Assembly (NCBI GenBank): GCA_021202985.1
Contig: JAJQCA010000014.1
Location: forward strand, 1-64,000
DNA from: Alistipes sp.
GTDB taxonomy: Bacteria; Bacteroidota; Bacteroidia; Bacteroidales; Rikenellaceae
Length of the DNA stretch: 64,000 bases
Reading direction: 5' to 3'
A program made the translations under genes and the position numbers. Position 1 is the first letter of the stretch. Each line of letters opens with the position of its first letter. The notes beneath the pieces are model-generated. The model ran no database searches. It was given only the letters and a program-made list of their open reading frames with translations, and was not told the origin of the DNA. Below are positions 1-11,039 of this stretch, in pieces.

Positions 1-401
1 CCGGTGGCGAGGGTGTTTTGAGGGTGGGTGTTGTGGCAATTGCCGGTTCAGCGGGTCCGGCCGGCAGGACGGGGTAGCGGGGTAAATGCGCGGCAGCGGG
101 GGAGTCGGTACGACGGGGTATTATGGGTAAGGCGGGCGCCTCGATACATCGGGTGGTGTCACTACGGTATGGCGGGATTGTATTGGAAGGCGGGTAGGCG
201 GCAAAAAACCGTAAGCCTATGCGATTTTATATAAAAAAGTTTAACTTGCACCGCAAATCCCCCTCTTTCCGGTAGCCGGCCGGATTGTCCCCCTGTATTT
301 TTTGTACACCCGGCCCCGGGCTTTCCCCGTGGCCCGATTGTAACCGTAAAAGAACCCACAAAACGTTCGGCCCGGCCCGGACGGCTTAAATAACGCGAAC
401 C

Positions 402-2804
402 ATGAAATTCAAAACACTAACCTTTTCTTTAGCCGCTACGGCACTGTGCATCCCGGTTTGGGGCCAGACTCCCGATATATACCACGACGGGTGGATAGAT
501 TTCAACAAGAACGGGGTACGGGACATCTACGAAGACCCCCGGTACTCTGTCGACGAGCGAGTGGCCGACCTGCTGTCGCAAATGACCCTCGAAGAGAAGA
601 GCTGCCAGCTGGCCACCCTCTACGGGTTCGGCCGCGTACTTCAGGATTCGCTCCCCACGGAGGGGTGGAAGGATGAAATCTGGAAGGACGGCATAGCCAA
701 TATCGACGAAATGCTTAACGGGGTAGGTTCGGCCTTGCGGCGAACCCCGGAGCTGATAACCGATTACGCCCGCCACGTGGAGGCGAAGAACGCCGTCCAG
801 CGCTGGTTTGTGGAGCAGACGCGGCTCGGCATCCCGGCCGAGTTCACCAACGAGGGTATCCACGGGCTAAACCACTACGGTGCCACTCCCCTGCCCGCCC
901 CCATAGGCATCGGTTCGACCTGGAACCGCGACCTTGTACGCCGTGCCGGGGAGATTGCCGGCAGGGAAGCCCGCGTGCTGGGCTACCGCAACGTTTATGC
1001 GCCCATCCTCGACATAGCCCGCGACCCGCGCTGGGGCCGTACCCTGGAGTGTTACGGCGAGGACCCGTTCCTAATCGCTGAGTTGGGCATCCGGATGGTG
1101 GAGGGAATCCAGTCCGAAGGGGTAGCTTCGACGCTCAAACATTTCGCGGTTTACAGCATACCTAAGGGAGGCCGCGACGGGAACGCCCGAACCGACCCCC
1201 ATGTAGCACCGCGCGAGTTGCACGAGATGCACCTCTACCCGTTCAGGCGGGTGATACAGGAGGCCCGCCCGATGGGTGTAATGAGCAGTTACAACGACTG
1301 GAACGGCGAACCGGTGAGCGGAAGCCGCTACTTCCTCACCGAACTGCTCCGGCAGGAATACGGCTTCGACGGCTACGTGGTTAGCGACAGCGAGGCCGTG
1401 GAATTTCTCTACACCAAACACCGGGTCGCCCCTACGTACGACGACGCGGTAAGGCAGGTGCTCGAAGCGGGGATGAACGTACGCACACATTTCACTCCCC
1501 CGCAGGATTTTATCCTTCCCGTAAGGCGGCTGGTCGAAAGCGGGCTGCTGTCGACGGAGACCCTCGACAGGAGGGTCGCCGAAGTGCTTCGGGTAAAATT
1601 CAGGCTGGGGCTGTTCGACAACCCTTACACGCCTGATGCCGAAACGGCACACCTGCGGGCAGGGGCCGGGTTGAACGAGGACTTTATACTCGACATACAA
1701 CAGCAGTCGCTCGTACTGCTTAAAAACGACGGTACCCTGCCTCTCGACCTCTCCGGGCTGGGCCGTATATTGGTTACCGGGCCACTGGCGGACGAGGATA
1801 ATTTTATGACCAGCCGCTACGGTCCCAACGGACTACCCACTGTCACCGTGCTGCAAGGCATACGTGACTATGCCGGTGCTGCAACCGAGGTTGTCTACGC
1901 CAAGGGATGCGAAATCGTAGACGAGGCGTGGCCCGATTCCGAGCTTGTTCCGCGGCCGCTGACCGGGCAGGAGCAGGCCGACATAGACGAAGCCGTACGG
2001 CAGGCCATGATGTCGGACGTTATCATTGCCGTACTGGGCGAGGACGAGAAGCGCACCGGCGAGAGCCGTTCGCGCAGTTCGCTCGACCTGCCGGGCCGCC
2101 AGCAGCTACTTCTGGAAGCGCTCCATGCCACGGGGAAACCAGTGGTGCTCGTGCTGGTGAACGGCCAGCCGCTGACGGTCAACTGGGCCGACCGCAACGT
2201 TTCCGCCATCCTCGAGGCATGGTTCCCGTCCGTGCGGGGTGGAACGGCAGTGGCCCGAACCCTTTTCGGGGAGTACAACCCGGGCGGTAAACTGACCGTT
2301 ACCTTCCCCAAATCCGTGGGACAAATCGAACTCAACTTCCCGTTCAAAAAAGGCTCGCACGGCAACCAGCCGCGCAGCGGTCCCAACGGGGAAGGAAACA
2401 CCCGTGCCCAGGGGGCGCTCTATCCTTTCGGCCACGGGCTGAGCTATACCACTTTCGAATATTCGGGCCTCAGGATATCGCCCACCGAAAACAATCCCGG
2501 CGGAACCTTCCGTGTTTCGTGCGAGGTTACCAATACGGGCGCGATGACAGGCGACGAGGTGGTACAGTTGTACGTGCAGGACAAGGTGAGCAGCGTGGTT
2601 ACCTACGACTCGGTTCTTCGCGGTTTCGAGCGCGTGACCCTCGCCCCGGGCGAGACCCGGACCGTATCGTTCGAACTTCGCCCTTCCCACCTCGAGATAC
2701 TCGACCGGAATATGAACCGTACCGTGGAACCCGGGGAGTTCGAGGTACGCATCGGCGCCTCGAGCGAGGATATCAGGCTGCGGGATACTATTACGGTACT
2801 GTAA
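402..2804 (+). CDS. Glycoside hydrolase family 3 beta-glycosidase, secreted, with C-terminal fibronectin III-like domain
   Basis: 800-aa ORF; signal peptide MKFKTLTFSLAATALCIPVWGQ; GH3 motifs KHFAVYS and DGYVVSDSEAVEFL; C-terminal GDEVVQLYVQD FnIII-like block. Confidence 0.93.
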   Translation: MKFKTLTFSLAATALCIPVWGQTPDIYHDGWIDFNKNGVRDIYEDPRYSVDERVADLLSQMTLEEKSCQLATLYGFGRVLQDSLPTEGWKDEIWKDGIANIDEMLNGVGSALRRTPELITDYARHVEAKNAVQRWFVEQTRLGIPAEFTNEGIHGLNHYGATPLPAPIGIGSTWNRDLVRRAGEIAGREARVLGYRNVYAPILDIARDPRWGRTLECYGEDPFLIAELGIRMVEGIQSEGVASTLKHFAVYSIPKGGRDGNARTDPHVAPRELHEMHLYPFRRVIQEARPMGVMSSYNDWNGEPVSGSRYFLTELLRQEYGFDGYVVSDSEAVEFLYTKHRVAPTYDDAVRQVLEAGMNVRTHFTPPQDFILPVRRLVESGLLSTETLDRRVAEVLRVKFRLGLFDNPYTPDAETAHLRAGAGLNEDFILDIQQQSLVLLKNDGTLPLDLSGLGRILVTGPLADEDNFMTSRYGPNGLPTVTVLQGIRDYAGAATEVVYAKGCEIVDEAWPDSELVPRPLTGQEQADIDEAVRQAMMSDVIIAVLGEDEKRTGESRSRSSLDLPGRQQLLLEALHATGKPVVLVLVNGQPLTVNWADRNVSAILEAWFPSVRGGTAVARTLFGEYNPGGKLTVTFPKSVGQIELNFPFKKGSHGNQPRSGPNGEGNTRAQGALYPFGHGLSYTTFEYSGLRISPTENNPGGTFRVSCEVTNTGAMTGDEVVQLYVQDKVSSVVTYDSVLRGFERVTLAPGETRTVSFELRPSHLEILDRNMNRTVEPGEFEVRIGASSEDIRLRDTITVL

Positions 2805-2831
2805 GGAGCGGGCACGGCTCCTCGCGGGTAA

Positions 2832-2896
2832 GGACCTTTGCGGGCACGGACCTTCTCGGTGACGAATCTTCTCGGGGAACGAACCTTCTCGGGGGC
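2832..2896. repeat. Degenerate 16-17 bp direct repeat, about 4 copies (GGACCTTTGCGGGCAC / GGACCTTCTCGGTGAC / GAATCTTCTCGGGGAAC / GAACCTTCTCGGGGGC)
   Basis: Read directly downstream of the GH3 stop codon. Confidence 0.6.
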
Positions 2897-3504
2897 GGTC
2901 CGGGCGGAACCTCCCGGTTCCGGGGATAATTCGGACGGTGTCCGGTTCGGACCGTGCGGCGGACCGGATGCGGTTAATCCGGCATTTAGGCCGCATCCGG
3001 GTCGGAAGGAGATTCGACGGATGCCGGATATGCGCGTGTACCCGAGGCAGCCCCCACCGCAGGCGGAACCGGATGGCGGCTGCTTACGGTCCCCAGGTTA
3101 TCGTCCCTCGGGCCGGGCTGGAACAACGACCTTTTGCGGGATACCGGAAGTCGACCGGTTTCGGGCCGGGTGCAGGATAAACCCGGATTATACAGTCAGT
3201 CCTGCCGGCTCGGGTATCACCTGCCGAACCGGAAGCATTGACACTACCGTTAAACCCGGTTAAATCCGGCGTAAAATCCCAATCCTTAAGCATCGGGTAG
3301 CCGCGGGTGAAAGAAAAGAATATCGATAATAACTGCCCCGGTATTCCAATCCGGTAACCATCTTTTACTTTACAGCTTATCAAACTACGGGTGAGCGTTA
3401 ACAGCCCCCGCAGTTATGATATTTTGTTATAAAACATCGCGGATATGATTGCGGGGTATAACTCATTGGTAAAGAACCACGATCTTTATAGGGCAGCGCA
3501 CCGG

Positions 3505-6093
3505 CTACCTTAACGCCGTAAGCACATAATCCTTACCAACTACCGTCCCGAAATCTACCAGGAATGTTTCCGGCAGGTCCAACAACTCAAGTTTCGCGGC
3601 GTTTTCTCCCGTTTGCAGGGAAAAGTTCGGGGCGGTGAAATAGTACGGGTTGGGGTTGTCGCCCACCGCCTCGGCCAGTGCGGCCGACTTCAAGGCCAGC
3701 GGCACATGGCTCCGCACCCGGCAGTTACCCCCTATCGATGTCCGTACAACGGCCCGGGTCAGGGCGCCGTCTTCCCACTCCATATCCACCGTGAAACCTC
3801 CCCGCGCCCGGAGACCCTTTACCGAACCAGACGGCCAGTTGTCCGGCAGGGCGGGCAGCAGGAATATCTCACCGCCGTGGCATTGCAGGAGCATCTCGGC
3901 GATGCCGGCCGTGCCGCCGAAGTTGCCGTCGATCTGGAACGGCGGGTGAGCGTCGAACAGGTTGGAGTAGGTTCCCCCGCCCGTGGTCGTAACTTCGGTA
4001 ACATCCACATGTTTAAGACCGTTGCGGAGCATTTCCATGGCATGGTTGCCGTCCTCGAGCCGCGCCCAGAAGTTTATTTTCCACGCCATGGCCCAGCCCG
4101 TGCCGCCGTCCCCGCGCATGAGGAGCGTACGGCGGGCGGCCGCGGCCGCCTCGGGTGTAACGCGCGGCAGTATCTCCCGGCCCGGGTGGAGTCCGAACAG
4201 GTGAGAGACGTGGCGGTGTTCGGGGTGCGCCTCGTCAAAATCGAGGTACCATTCCTGTAGCTGACCCTCTCCGCCAACATGGGGCGGATAGAGGTTGGCC
4301 AGGACCTCTTCGAGTCTGCCGCGAAGTTCCGGCTCTATGTTCAGCACCCGGCACGTCTCGATACAATTGGTGAACAGGTCACGGATAATGGCCATATCCA
4401 TCGTGGATGCCTTGCTTATCATTCCCTCCTGCCGCCGGCCGTTGCGGTCGGTATAGTAGAATCCGTTCTCGGGTGAGGTGGAGGGGTTGGTTACCCAATA
4501 TCCCGCCTGGTCGTCCCATACCAGCCATTCGAGCATAAATTCGGCAGCGCCCCGCATCAGAGGCCATGCCGTATCGCGCAGGTAGAGCAGGTCTCCGCCG
4601 TAGGCGTAACGGTCCCAAAGGTGCTGGCAAAGCCACGCCCCGGCCATCGGCCAGCACGACCAACGGGGACTGCCTTTGGGGTCGATATCGAACCCGCCCG
4701 TGGGGGCGGTCTGCGCCCAGAGGTCGGTGTTGTGATGAGCGACCCAACCGGACCCGATGCCGTAATTTACCTGCGCGGTACGACGGCCGTTCTCGGCCAG
4801 CAGGCCGATAAAGCCGAAAAGCGGTTCGTGGCACTCGGCAAGCCCCGTAGGCTCGGCGGGCCAGTAGTTCATCTCGGTGTTGATGTTGGTGGTGTAGTTC
4901 GACCCCCAGGGCGGCTGGACGTGCGGGTTCCACAGGCCCTGCAGGTTGGACGGCTTGCCTCCCGGGCGGGAGGAGGCAATGGTCAGGTAGCGTCCGTACT
5001 GGAAATAAAGCTCCACGAGGCCGTTATCGGTGGGGTTGTCGTAGAAACGGGAAAGCCGGGCATCGGTCGGGATGGCTTCCATTTCCGGGTCGCGGCCCAG
5101 GTCCAGTTCAACGCGCGAGAAGAGTTCGTGGTGGTCGCGGCGGTGGGCGTCGAGCAGGGTTTTGTAGTCTTTGCCTCCGGCCGCGGCCATATAACCGGCC
5201 GCCAGCGCAGCCGGGTCCGCCCCATCGAGGCCGGGCGAGCGGTGTATGCCGTTGAAGCTGGTCGCGGCCGACAGAATCAGCGTCACGGCATCCGCACCGC
5301 TGACGCTCACCACACTATCGCGACCTGCAGTCTCCCCACCTTCGGCAATGACTTTCAGGTGGACTTCGAAATCGGTTCCCTCTCCGTCGTCACTGTCGGC
5401 ATAGGCAATCTGCACCGGCTCGGCCGAACGGTGCGCCACCACCATCGGAGCCTTACCGCGAAGGATAAGGTAATCGTCCCCGCGCACCCCGGTGCGGTAA
5501 CGCTGCCTGCTGTCGAGCGACAGGTCGAGGTCCAGCGCCCCGGGCCGGTCGGCCTCCAGCCGCACGACCATCACCTGATCGGGATAGGATACGAACGCCG
5601 TCCGGGTATAGGTCACCCCGCCGTCGGTGAAGCGCACGGTGGCGTCGCCGCGCGAAATGTCGAGGTCGCGGTAATATCCGGCCGGCTCACCCGCACCCGG
5701 CATCCTGATGTGCAAGTCGGCCATTGGCTGGTAACGCGCCGTATAAGGGCCCTGCGCGTTCTCCTTCCACAGGTCGGCAGCCCGCACATAGTCGCCCTCG
5801 TCTACCGCCCGGCGTATTTCCGGCAACGCACTCACGGCCTTCGGATTATCGGCATCCAGCGGGTAACCCGACCATAGGGTCGCCTCGTTCAACTGGATAA
5901 GTTCGTCCGCCGGGCCGCCGAAGACCATCGCGCCAAGCCGACCGTTACCCAACGGGAGCGCCTCCTCCCATGCCGCCGCCGGGCGTTCGTACCATAATTT
6001 CAGCTCCCTCTGCGGTTCCTGCCGTGCGCATCCCGAAGCCGTCAGCGACACCACAGCCGCCATCGTTGTAATTCTTACCACTCTTTTTAACAT
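3505..6093 (-). CDS. GH95-like alpha-L-fucosidase, secreted/lipoprotein
   Basis: 862 aa; lipobox-like [95 protein letters not shown] are GH95 signatures. Confidence 0.93.
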   Translation of the reverse strand: MLKRVVRITTMAAVVSLTASGCARQEPQRELKLWYERPAAAWEEALPLGNGRLGAMVFGGPADELIQLNEATLWSGYPLDADNPKAVSALPEIRRAVDEGDYVRAADLWKENAQGPYTARYQPMADLHIRMPGAGEPAGYYRDLDISRGDATVRFTDGGVTYTRTAFVSYPDQVMVVRLEADRPGALDLDLSLDSRQRYRTGVRGDDYLILRGKAPMVVAHRSAEPVQIAYADSDDGEGTDFEVHLKVIAEGGETAGRDSVVSVSGADAVTLILSAATSFNGIHRSPGLDGADPAALAAGYMAAAGGKDYKTLLDAHRRDHHELFSRVELDLGRDPEMEAIPTDARLSRFYDNPTDNGLVELYFQYGRYLTIASSRPGGKPSNLQGLWNPHVQPPWGSNYTTNINTEMNYWPAEPTGLAECHEPLFGFIGLLAENGRRTAQVNYGIGSGWVAHHNTDLWAQTAPTGGFDIDPKGSPRWSCWPMAGAWLCQHLWDRYAYGGDLLYLRDTAWPLMRGAAEFMLEWLVWDDQAGYWVTNPSTSPENGFYYTDRNGRRQEGMISKASTMDMAIIRDLFTNCIETCRVLNIEPELRGRLEEVLANLYPPHVGGEGQLQEWYLDFDEAHPEHRHVSHLFGLHPGREILPRVTPEAAAAARRTLLMRGDGGTGWAMAWKINFWARLEDGNHAMEMLRNGLKHVDVTEVTTTGGGTYSNLFDAHPPFQIDGNFGGTAGIAEMLLQCHGGEIFLLPALPDNWPSGSVKGLRARGGFTVDMEWEDGALTRAVVRTSIGGNCRVRSHVPLALKSAALAEAVGDNPNPYYFTAPNFSLQTGENAAKLELLDLPETFLVDFGTVVGKDYVLTALR

Positions 6094-6345
6094 CGCTTTT
6101 AATATTTTCGTTCCCCGGCCCCACGGAATCGGTATTCCACCCGGCCTCCGGATTTTAATTTATGTACAAAAGTAGACGGAAAGCGCAGGGATTTTTTATA
6201 CAAACGTCTACATCTTTTTAGAAAACCGTTCAATGTAACCTAATTATGACGAATACCCAAACCCTGTTAGGTCGTATCTCCTACTTTTTCCATACATCAC
6301 CCAGCCCCCAGCCTCCGGCAACCGGTATCGGGATACATAATTTCG

Positions 6346-6375
6346 TTTGTATTACCGGCTTAATATTTATATTTG
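6346..6375 (+). promoter_or_regulatory. Bacteroidota promoter: -33 TTTG (6346-6349), -7 TATATTTG (6368-6375), 18-nt spacer
   Basis: Match to TTTG / TAnnTTTG consensus upstream of the M48 gene. Confidence 0.65.
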
Positions 6376-6444
6376 CAGTCGGATAAGATACCGTTAAACA
6401 CGGTCCCGATAAAATTATATTATAACATTAAACCCGGCTTTACC

Positions 6445-7236
6445 ATGAAAAAATTATTCTCGCTTTTAATGATCCTTACCATTGCGGCAGGTGCCACGGC
6501 GCAGGTGCGCGTCGGCGGAAGAACACTCGACAAACGGACTTCGAGCATCGTGCAGGCCGCCGCGGACGTGGCCGCGGCCGTAACGCTCAGCGATCAGGAT
6601 ATCTATAACCTCTCGCGCGAAGCGGTGGAGTGGATGGACGAACACAATCAGGTGGCCGGCGAGGATACCGAGTACGGGGCACGGCTCAAACGGCTCACGG
6701 AAGGAATTACCGAGGCGAACGGTCTCGAACTGAACTTTAAGGTATACCACGTAACGGACGTAAACGCTTTCGCCTGCGGAGACGGAAGTATCCGTGTATT
6801 CAGTTCGCTGATGGATATTATGGACGACGACGAATTGATGGCGATTATCGGCCATGAGATCGGCCATGTAGTCCATACAGACGTGAAGGATGCCATGAAA
6901 ACCGCTTACCTCGCCTCTGCCGCGGTGAACGCCGCCGGTGCCGCGGGCGGTACGGTGGCCAGGCTCTCCGAATCCGAACTCGGCGATTTGGCACAGGCAT
7001 TTACCGGGGCGCAGTTCTCGCAGAAGCAGGAGTTCGCCGCGGACGATTACGGCTTCCAATTCGCCGTCGAGAACGGGTACAGCCCTTACGGGATGGCAAA
7101 CTCGCTTTACAAACTGCTCGAACTCTCGCAGGGGGAAAAAGCGTCCACCGTCCAGAAGATGTTTTCATCCCATCCCGACACTGACAAGCGTGCCGAGAGG
7201 ATGAAAGCCAAAGCGGACGAGTATACTGCCGAATAG
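6445..7236 (+). CDS. M48 family metalloprotease, secreted
   Basis: Signal peptide MKKLFSLLMILTIAAGATAQ; HEIGH zinc motif (AIIGHEIGHVVHTD); C-terminal SSHPDTDKRAERM. Confidence 0.88.
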   Translation: MKKLFSLLMILTIAAGATAQVRVGGRTLDKRTSSIVQAAADVAAAVTLSDQDIYNLSREAVEWMDEHNQVAGEDTEYGARLKRLTEGITEANGLELNFKVYHVTDVNAFACGDGSIRVFSSLMDIMDDDELMAIIGHEIGHVVHTDVKDAMKTAYLASAAVNAAGAAGGTVARLSESELGDLAQAFTGAQFSQKQEFAADDYGFQFAVENGYSPYGMANSLYKLLELSQGEKASTVQKMFSSHPDTDKRAERMKAKADEYTAE

Positions 7237-7279
7237 GTTGCGGCCGGACACGGAAGCAGGAAACCGAAACCATGTTCCA

Positions 7280-7319
7280 AAAAGAGCGGTACGGCCCATC
7301 GGGGCCGTACCGCTCTTTT
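7280..7319. terminator. Bidirectional intrinsic terminator: 18-bp perfect stem AAAAGAGCGGTACGGCCC / GGGCCGTACCGCTCTTTT, 4-nt loop
   Basis: Perfect inverted repeat between convergent M48 and glycyl radical enzyme genes. Confidence 0.9.
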
Positions 7320-7337
7320 AAAGGTTACCATCCGACA

Positions 7338-9533
7338 CTACACAATCTGTTGTGTCCTTTGGATAATCATATCCTGCCATTCCTTACAGAGCGTATTGAA
7401 CCTTGCCGACCACCCTGCAACCCTCACCGGAAGGTTCGGGTACTTTTCGGGGTGCATCTGGGCATCTATCAGGGTAGCGGTATCTACCACGTCTACGTGC
7501 ATGTACCATCCTTTTTTCTGCCGGAACGTTTTAGCCAGCCCCACCAGAGCCGTGATTCCGTTTTCGCCTTTTAGCGAGTCGGGAAGCATCTTCAACTCGA
7601 CAGTGGCCCCGCATACGGTTTTGGTGAAGTCCATCTTGCAGTATGAATTGAGCACCGCGGTGGGACCCTTCGTGTCAGACCCTGGCGTCGGGGAACAGTT
7701 GGTAGCCAGTATATCGCCTACGCGGCTTCCCTGCGGGGAGGCACAGCGGGCCATACGCCAGTCGATTTCGCGTCCGAAAGTGCTGATACCGCAGGGACGT
7801 TTCACCCCGGCGCGGTCCTTAACCCGGCCCACTATTTCCGTGTAATCGTCGAATACCCGGACCATCATTCTGTCGCTTTCATCGTTATCGTTGCCGTAAA
7901 ACTCGAAGCGGTTACGGATAAGGTTGCGCAAACCCTCGTTGCCTTCCCAGTTGCCGCGCAGTATTTCAGCGAAACGGTTCAACGAAATGTAGTTTTCATC
8001 GAACACCAGTTTCTTCAACACGTAGAGGCTGTTGGCGGTATCGGTAACTCCTCCGTAGTGGATACCGTTCACGGTATATTTTGGCCCCCGTTCGTTATAA
8101 CCCCTGCCGCTCTCGACACAACCTTCCACGAACATGGAGATAAGCGGCTGGGTGTTTTCATGGTCGAGGAAATGGTGGTCGATCCGGTCCTGTAAATCGT
8201 TGACCTCTTTAGAAAGCTCAGTCACGAAGGCGCTATAAAGCGAGTCGAAATCGGCATATTCCACATGTTCGCTGTCGTAGAGGTGTAGCGCCCGGAACAG
8301 CGCGGGCATCATATCGGAGGGCGAGTAGATAAACGCCGTCTTGCCCGGCACAAGGATTTCCCAGCAACCGTCGTTGGTAAATTCGCGCGCCTCTTCGAGC
8401 GGATAGCCGTATTTAAGCATGCCCTCTATCGCGACATTCTCGTTGTACAGCGATACTATACCCCCGCCGAACCTCTGGACCTCCGCGATTTTCCGGTAAA
8501 GCCGGTCCGGGGTCTTGTCGCCGAGCCTCACCCCAATGGGGAAGTCACTGATATGCAACTCTTCAACTACGTCGAGCACCAGATAGGTTACCGGGTTGGT
8601 CACCTCATTTCCGTCCTTGTCTATACCGCCTAAAATTATATTCTGGTAGAACTGGGCGTCGCCCGTGGGATTGGACTCGCCTATCCATTCGGTGCCTTTA
8701 ATCCAGAAATGGGCCACCAGCTCCCGGGCCTCGTCGAGGGTAATCGTACCGGCTTTGAGGTCCTTTTCGAGATACGGCCAGAGCATCTGGTCTATACGGC
8801 CTATACCGGACCAGTTACCCATAAGGCGCTGGAAAGCATAAATGGACCAGAGTGACTGTACCGCCTCGCGGAAATTGGCCGGTTCGTTCTCCGGCACCCT
8901 CTCAAGGGTATCTATGATGTTCTGGTAGAAACGCTTTTCGCTCGAAGGCGCGCTGCGCTTCATCTGTTTCACAAGGTCGATATTCCTTTGCTGCCACACA
9001 GCCGCAGCGTCGAGGCACATTATCATCGAATCCAGCAGGTCCTTGCCGTGACTGTCCAGTCCGCCGCGCGAGAGACGTTCCTCGATTTCGGCCCGCAACC
9101 CTTTGTAACCGGTATGGAGGACTTTACCGAATCCGACCGTTACATGGCTTACCGAACTGACGCCCAAAAGCGGCACCGCATGCTGGGCCCCTTCGCGCAG
9201 GGTGGCGGAGCCGACTATCAGCTCGCCGGGCAGAATCCTCAGCGGTGCGTTCCGCGCGACGCTCAGAGCAGCAAGCCCGTATTTAATACTACCCGAAAGT
9301 GTCGGGTCGTTACGCTCGGGAAAATCCCACGTAGCCGGGGTCAGGTTTCTCCCGTGCTCGCCGGACAAACCGAGCTTTGCCAGGTGATGGGTAATGGGGT
9401 CGAGCCTGGACGGCCTTTCGGGCTGCCATGGCGCGCTCCACTTCGGAGCGGTTTTACCGGCATCGGCCGGGGGAGGGAGTTTCGGAGGCGAATGCTTTTG
9501 TATTGAGGCCCAGGAACAGTGCCCCGAGGCCAA
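7338..9533 (-). CDS. Glycyl radical enzyme (PFL-like family); N-terminus appears frameshifted from a Tat-like leader (9454-9585)
   Basis: Glycyl loop VRVAGWSARF near C-terminus (Gly codon 7413-7415); thiyl-Cys motif NDGCWEI (Cys codon 8364-8366); annotated start is TTG at 9533 inside an out-of-frame leader. Confidence 0.88.
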   Translation of the reverse strand: MASGHCSWASIQKHSPPKLPPPADAGKTAPKWSAPWQPERPSRLDPITHHLAKLGLSGEHGRNLTPATWDFPERNDPTLSGSIKYGLAALSVARNAPLRILPGELIVGSATLREGAQHAVPLLGVSSVSHVTVGFGKVLHTGYKGLRAEIEERLSRGGLDSHGKDLLDSMIMCLDAAAVWQQRNIDLVKQMKRSAPSSEKRFYQNIIDTLERVPENEPANFREAVQSLWSIYAFQRLMGNWSGIGRIDQMLWPYLEKDLKAGTITLDEARELVAHFWIKGTEWIGESNPTGDAQFYQNIILGGIDKDGNEVTNPVTYLVLDVVEELHISDFPIGVRLGDKTPDRLYRKIAEVQRFGGGIVSLYNENVAIEGMLKYGYPLEEAREFTNDGCWEILVPGKTAFIYSPSDMMPALFRALHLYDSEHVEYADFDSLYSAFVTELSKEVNDLQDRIDHHFLDHENTQPLISMFVEGCVESGRGYNERGPKYTVNGIHYGGVTDTANSLYVLKKLVFDENYISLNRFAEILRGNWEGNEGLRNLIRNRFEFYGNDNDESDRMMVRVFDDYTEIVGRVKDRAGVKRPCGISTFGREIDWRMARCASPQGSRVGDILATNCSPTPGSDTKGPTAVLNSYCKMDFTKTVCGATVELKMLPDSLKGENGITALVGLAKTFRQKKGWYMHVDVVDTATLIDAQMHPEKYPNLPVRVAGWSARFNTLCKEWQDMIIQRTQQIV

Positions 9534-9585
9534 GTGAAGACCTTTTTAGGAATTCACCACGTGAGATGCGGTCGTTCATTGACAT
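9454..9585 (-). pseudogene. Out-of-frame Tat-like leader of the glycyl radical enzyme: MSMNDRISRGEFLKRSSLGLGALFLGLNTKAFASETPSPGRCR*
   Basis: Own translation of the minus strand; the leader frame is one base off the enzyme frame, switching near a C-rich run (CCCTCCCCCGGCC). Confidence 0.7.
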
Positions 9586-9735
9586 GACGTGATTGTTTTA
9601 GATTAATTATCCGGTGTCTTACCGCTTGAACCGACGACTTTAAAAATATACGACTCCCACAACCGTATACTTACCGGACTCAAGCAAATTTAGTACAAAA
9701 AAGCCTTTAAAGCAAATAAAAATGCCCTGAAAGCG

Positions 9736-10908
9736 TTAAAGGGCCAGCGCGTAAATTGCCGCCACGTCGCTTTCCGAGAGTTTCATAAAATTACCGACCG
9801 TGCCGCGCCCTTCCACGCAGCGGGCGGCCATCTGCCCGAGGCGATCAGAACCGATGCCCGCGTCGGGCAGCCTCACGGGCAGGCCCATTCTGCGGTACCA
9901 GCCTTCGAGGCGTTCGATCATTTCGGCGACTATTGCGTCCGCATCGTCCAGCGGCAAAGAGACATCGAAGACGCGGGTGGCGAACTGCACGAATTTGACC
10001 CGGTGGACCTTATACGCATATTTCATCCACGCGGGAAATACGATGGCCAGGCCCGCCCCATGGGCTATGTCGTACATGGCGCTCAGCTCGTGTTCGATAT
10101 CGTGACTGCCCCAGTCACCTATACGGCCGGCACCCAGCAGGTTGTTATGCGCTATGGTGCCGAGCCACATTATTTCCGCGCGCACGTCGTAGTCGCACGG
10201 GTTTTTCATGGCCAGGGGACCGTTCTCCAACACCGTCCGCATGGAGGCTTCGAGCAGCCGGTCGGTGAAATCCACGTGCGGCGTACGGGTAAAGTAGCGC
10301 TCCATAAGGTGGGCGAGGATATCCGAACAGCCGTTGGCAATCTGCGCGGGCGGCATCGAGAAGGTAACCTCCGGGTCGAGCACCGCAAATCGTGGTATCA
10401 GGTGTCGGCTGCCTATATACCTTTTATAATCTCCCTCTTCGTTGGTAACTACCGAACTGTCGGAAGATTCGGACCCTGCCGCGGGTATCGTAAGCACGAC
10501 CCCGACCGGAAGCGCCCCCTCCACCTTGAGGCTCCCGTCCATATAATAGTCCCATATATCCCTTCCGGCTACTACCCCGGCTGCTATGGCCTTGGCGGAG
10601 TCTATCGTACTCCCCCCGCCCACGGCAAGGATAAAATCGATACCCTCTTGTCGACAAAGTGATATCCCCTCTCGCACGAGCGATAGGCGCGGGTTGGGTT
10701 TCACTCCTCCCAGCTCGGTAAACCTGAGGCCAGCGTCGCGGAGCGATTCGACTATCTTGTCGTACAGCCCGTTACTCTTAACGGAGCCACCGCCGTAATG
10801 AAGCAGAACATGCGTGGCTCCGCATTCTTTCGCCAGCCGGCCTGTTTCCGACTCCGTGCCCCGTCCGAATACAATCCTCGCGGGGTTGTAATATTCAAAA
10901 TTTACCAT
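9736..10908 (-). CDS. Iron-containing alcohol dehydrogenase, BdhA/YqhD-like
   Basis: NPARIVFGRG, AVGGGSTIDSAKAIAAG, GLAIVFPAWMKY motifs. Confidence 0.9.
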   Translation of the reverse strand: MVNFEYYNPARIVFGRGTESETGRLAKECGATHVLLHYGGGSVKSNGLYDKIVESLRDAGLRFTELGGVKPNPRLSLVREGISLCRQEGIDFILAVGGGSTIDSAKAIAAGVVAGRDIWDYYMDGSLKVEGALPVGVVLTIPAAGSESSDSSVVTNEEGDYKRYIGSRHLIPRFAVLDPEVTFSMPPAQIANGCSDILAHLMERYFTRTPHVDFTDRLLEASMRTVLENGPLAMKNPCDYDVRAEIMWLGTIAHNNLLGAGRIGDWGSHDIEHELSAMYDIAHGAGLAIVFPAWMKYAYKVHRVKFVQFATRVFDVSLPLDDADAIVAEMIERLEGWYRRMGLPVRLPDAGIGSDRLGQMAARCVEGRGTVGNFMKLSESDVAAIYALAL

Positions 10909-11039
10909 AATAATTATCTTTCGTTTGTTTCATATTATGCTGTTTGTTCTTTATTCATGCCAATATATAAAATAACCCGGGTCAAACCCTCTGCGAGTCG
11001 GTTAAAAGTGGTATTTTTATTCAAACAAAGGTTATTAAT

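Noticed and set aside
4621-5877. 418-aa plus-strand ORF antisense to the GH95 gene
   Set aside because: Shadow ORF caused by GC-rich codon usage of the real minus-strand gene; Arg/Gly/His/Val-rich, no domain motif.
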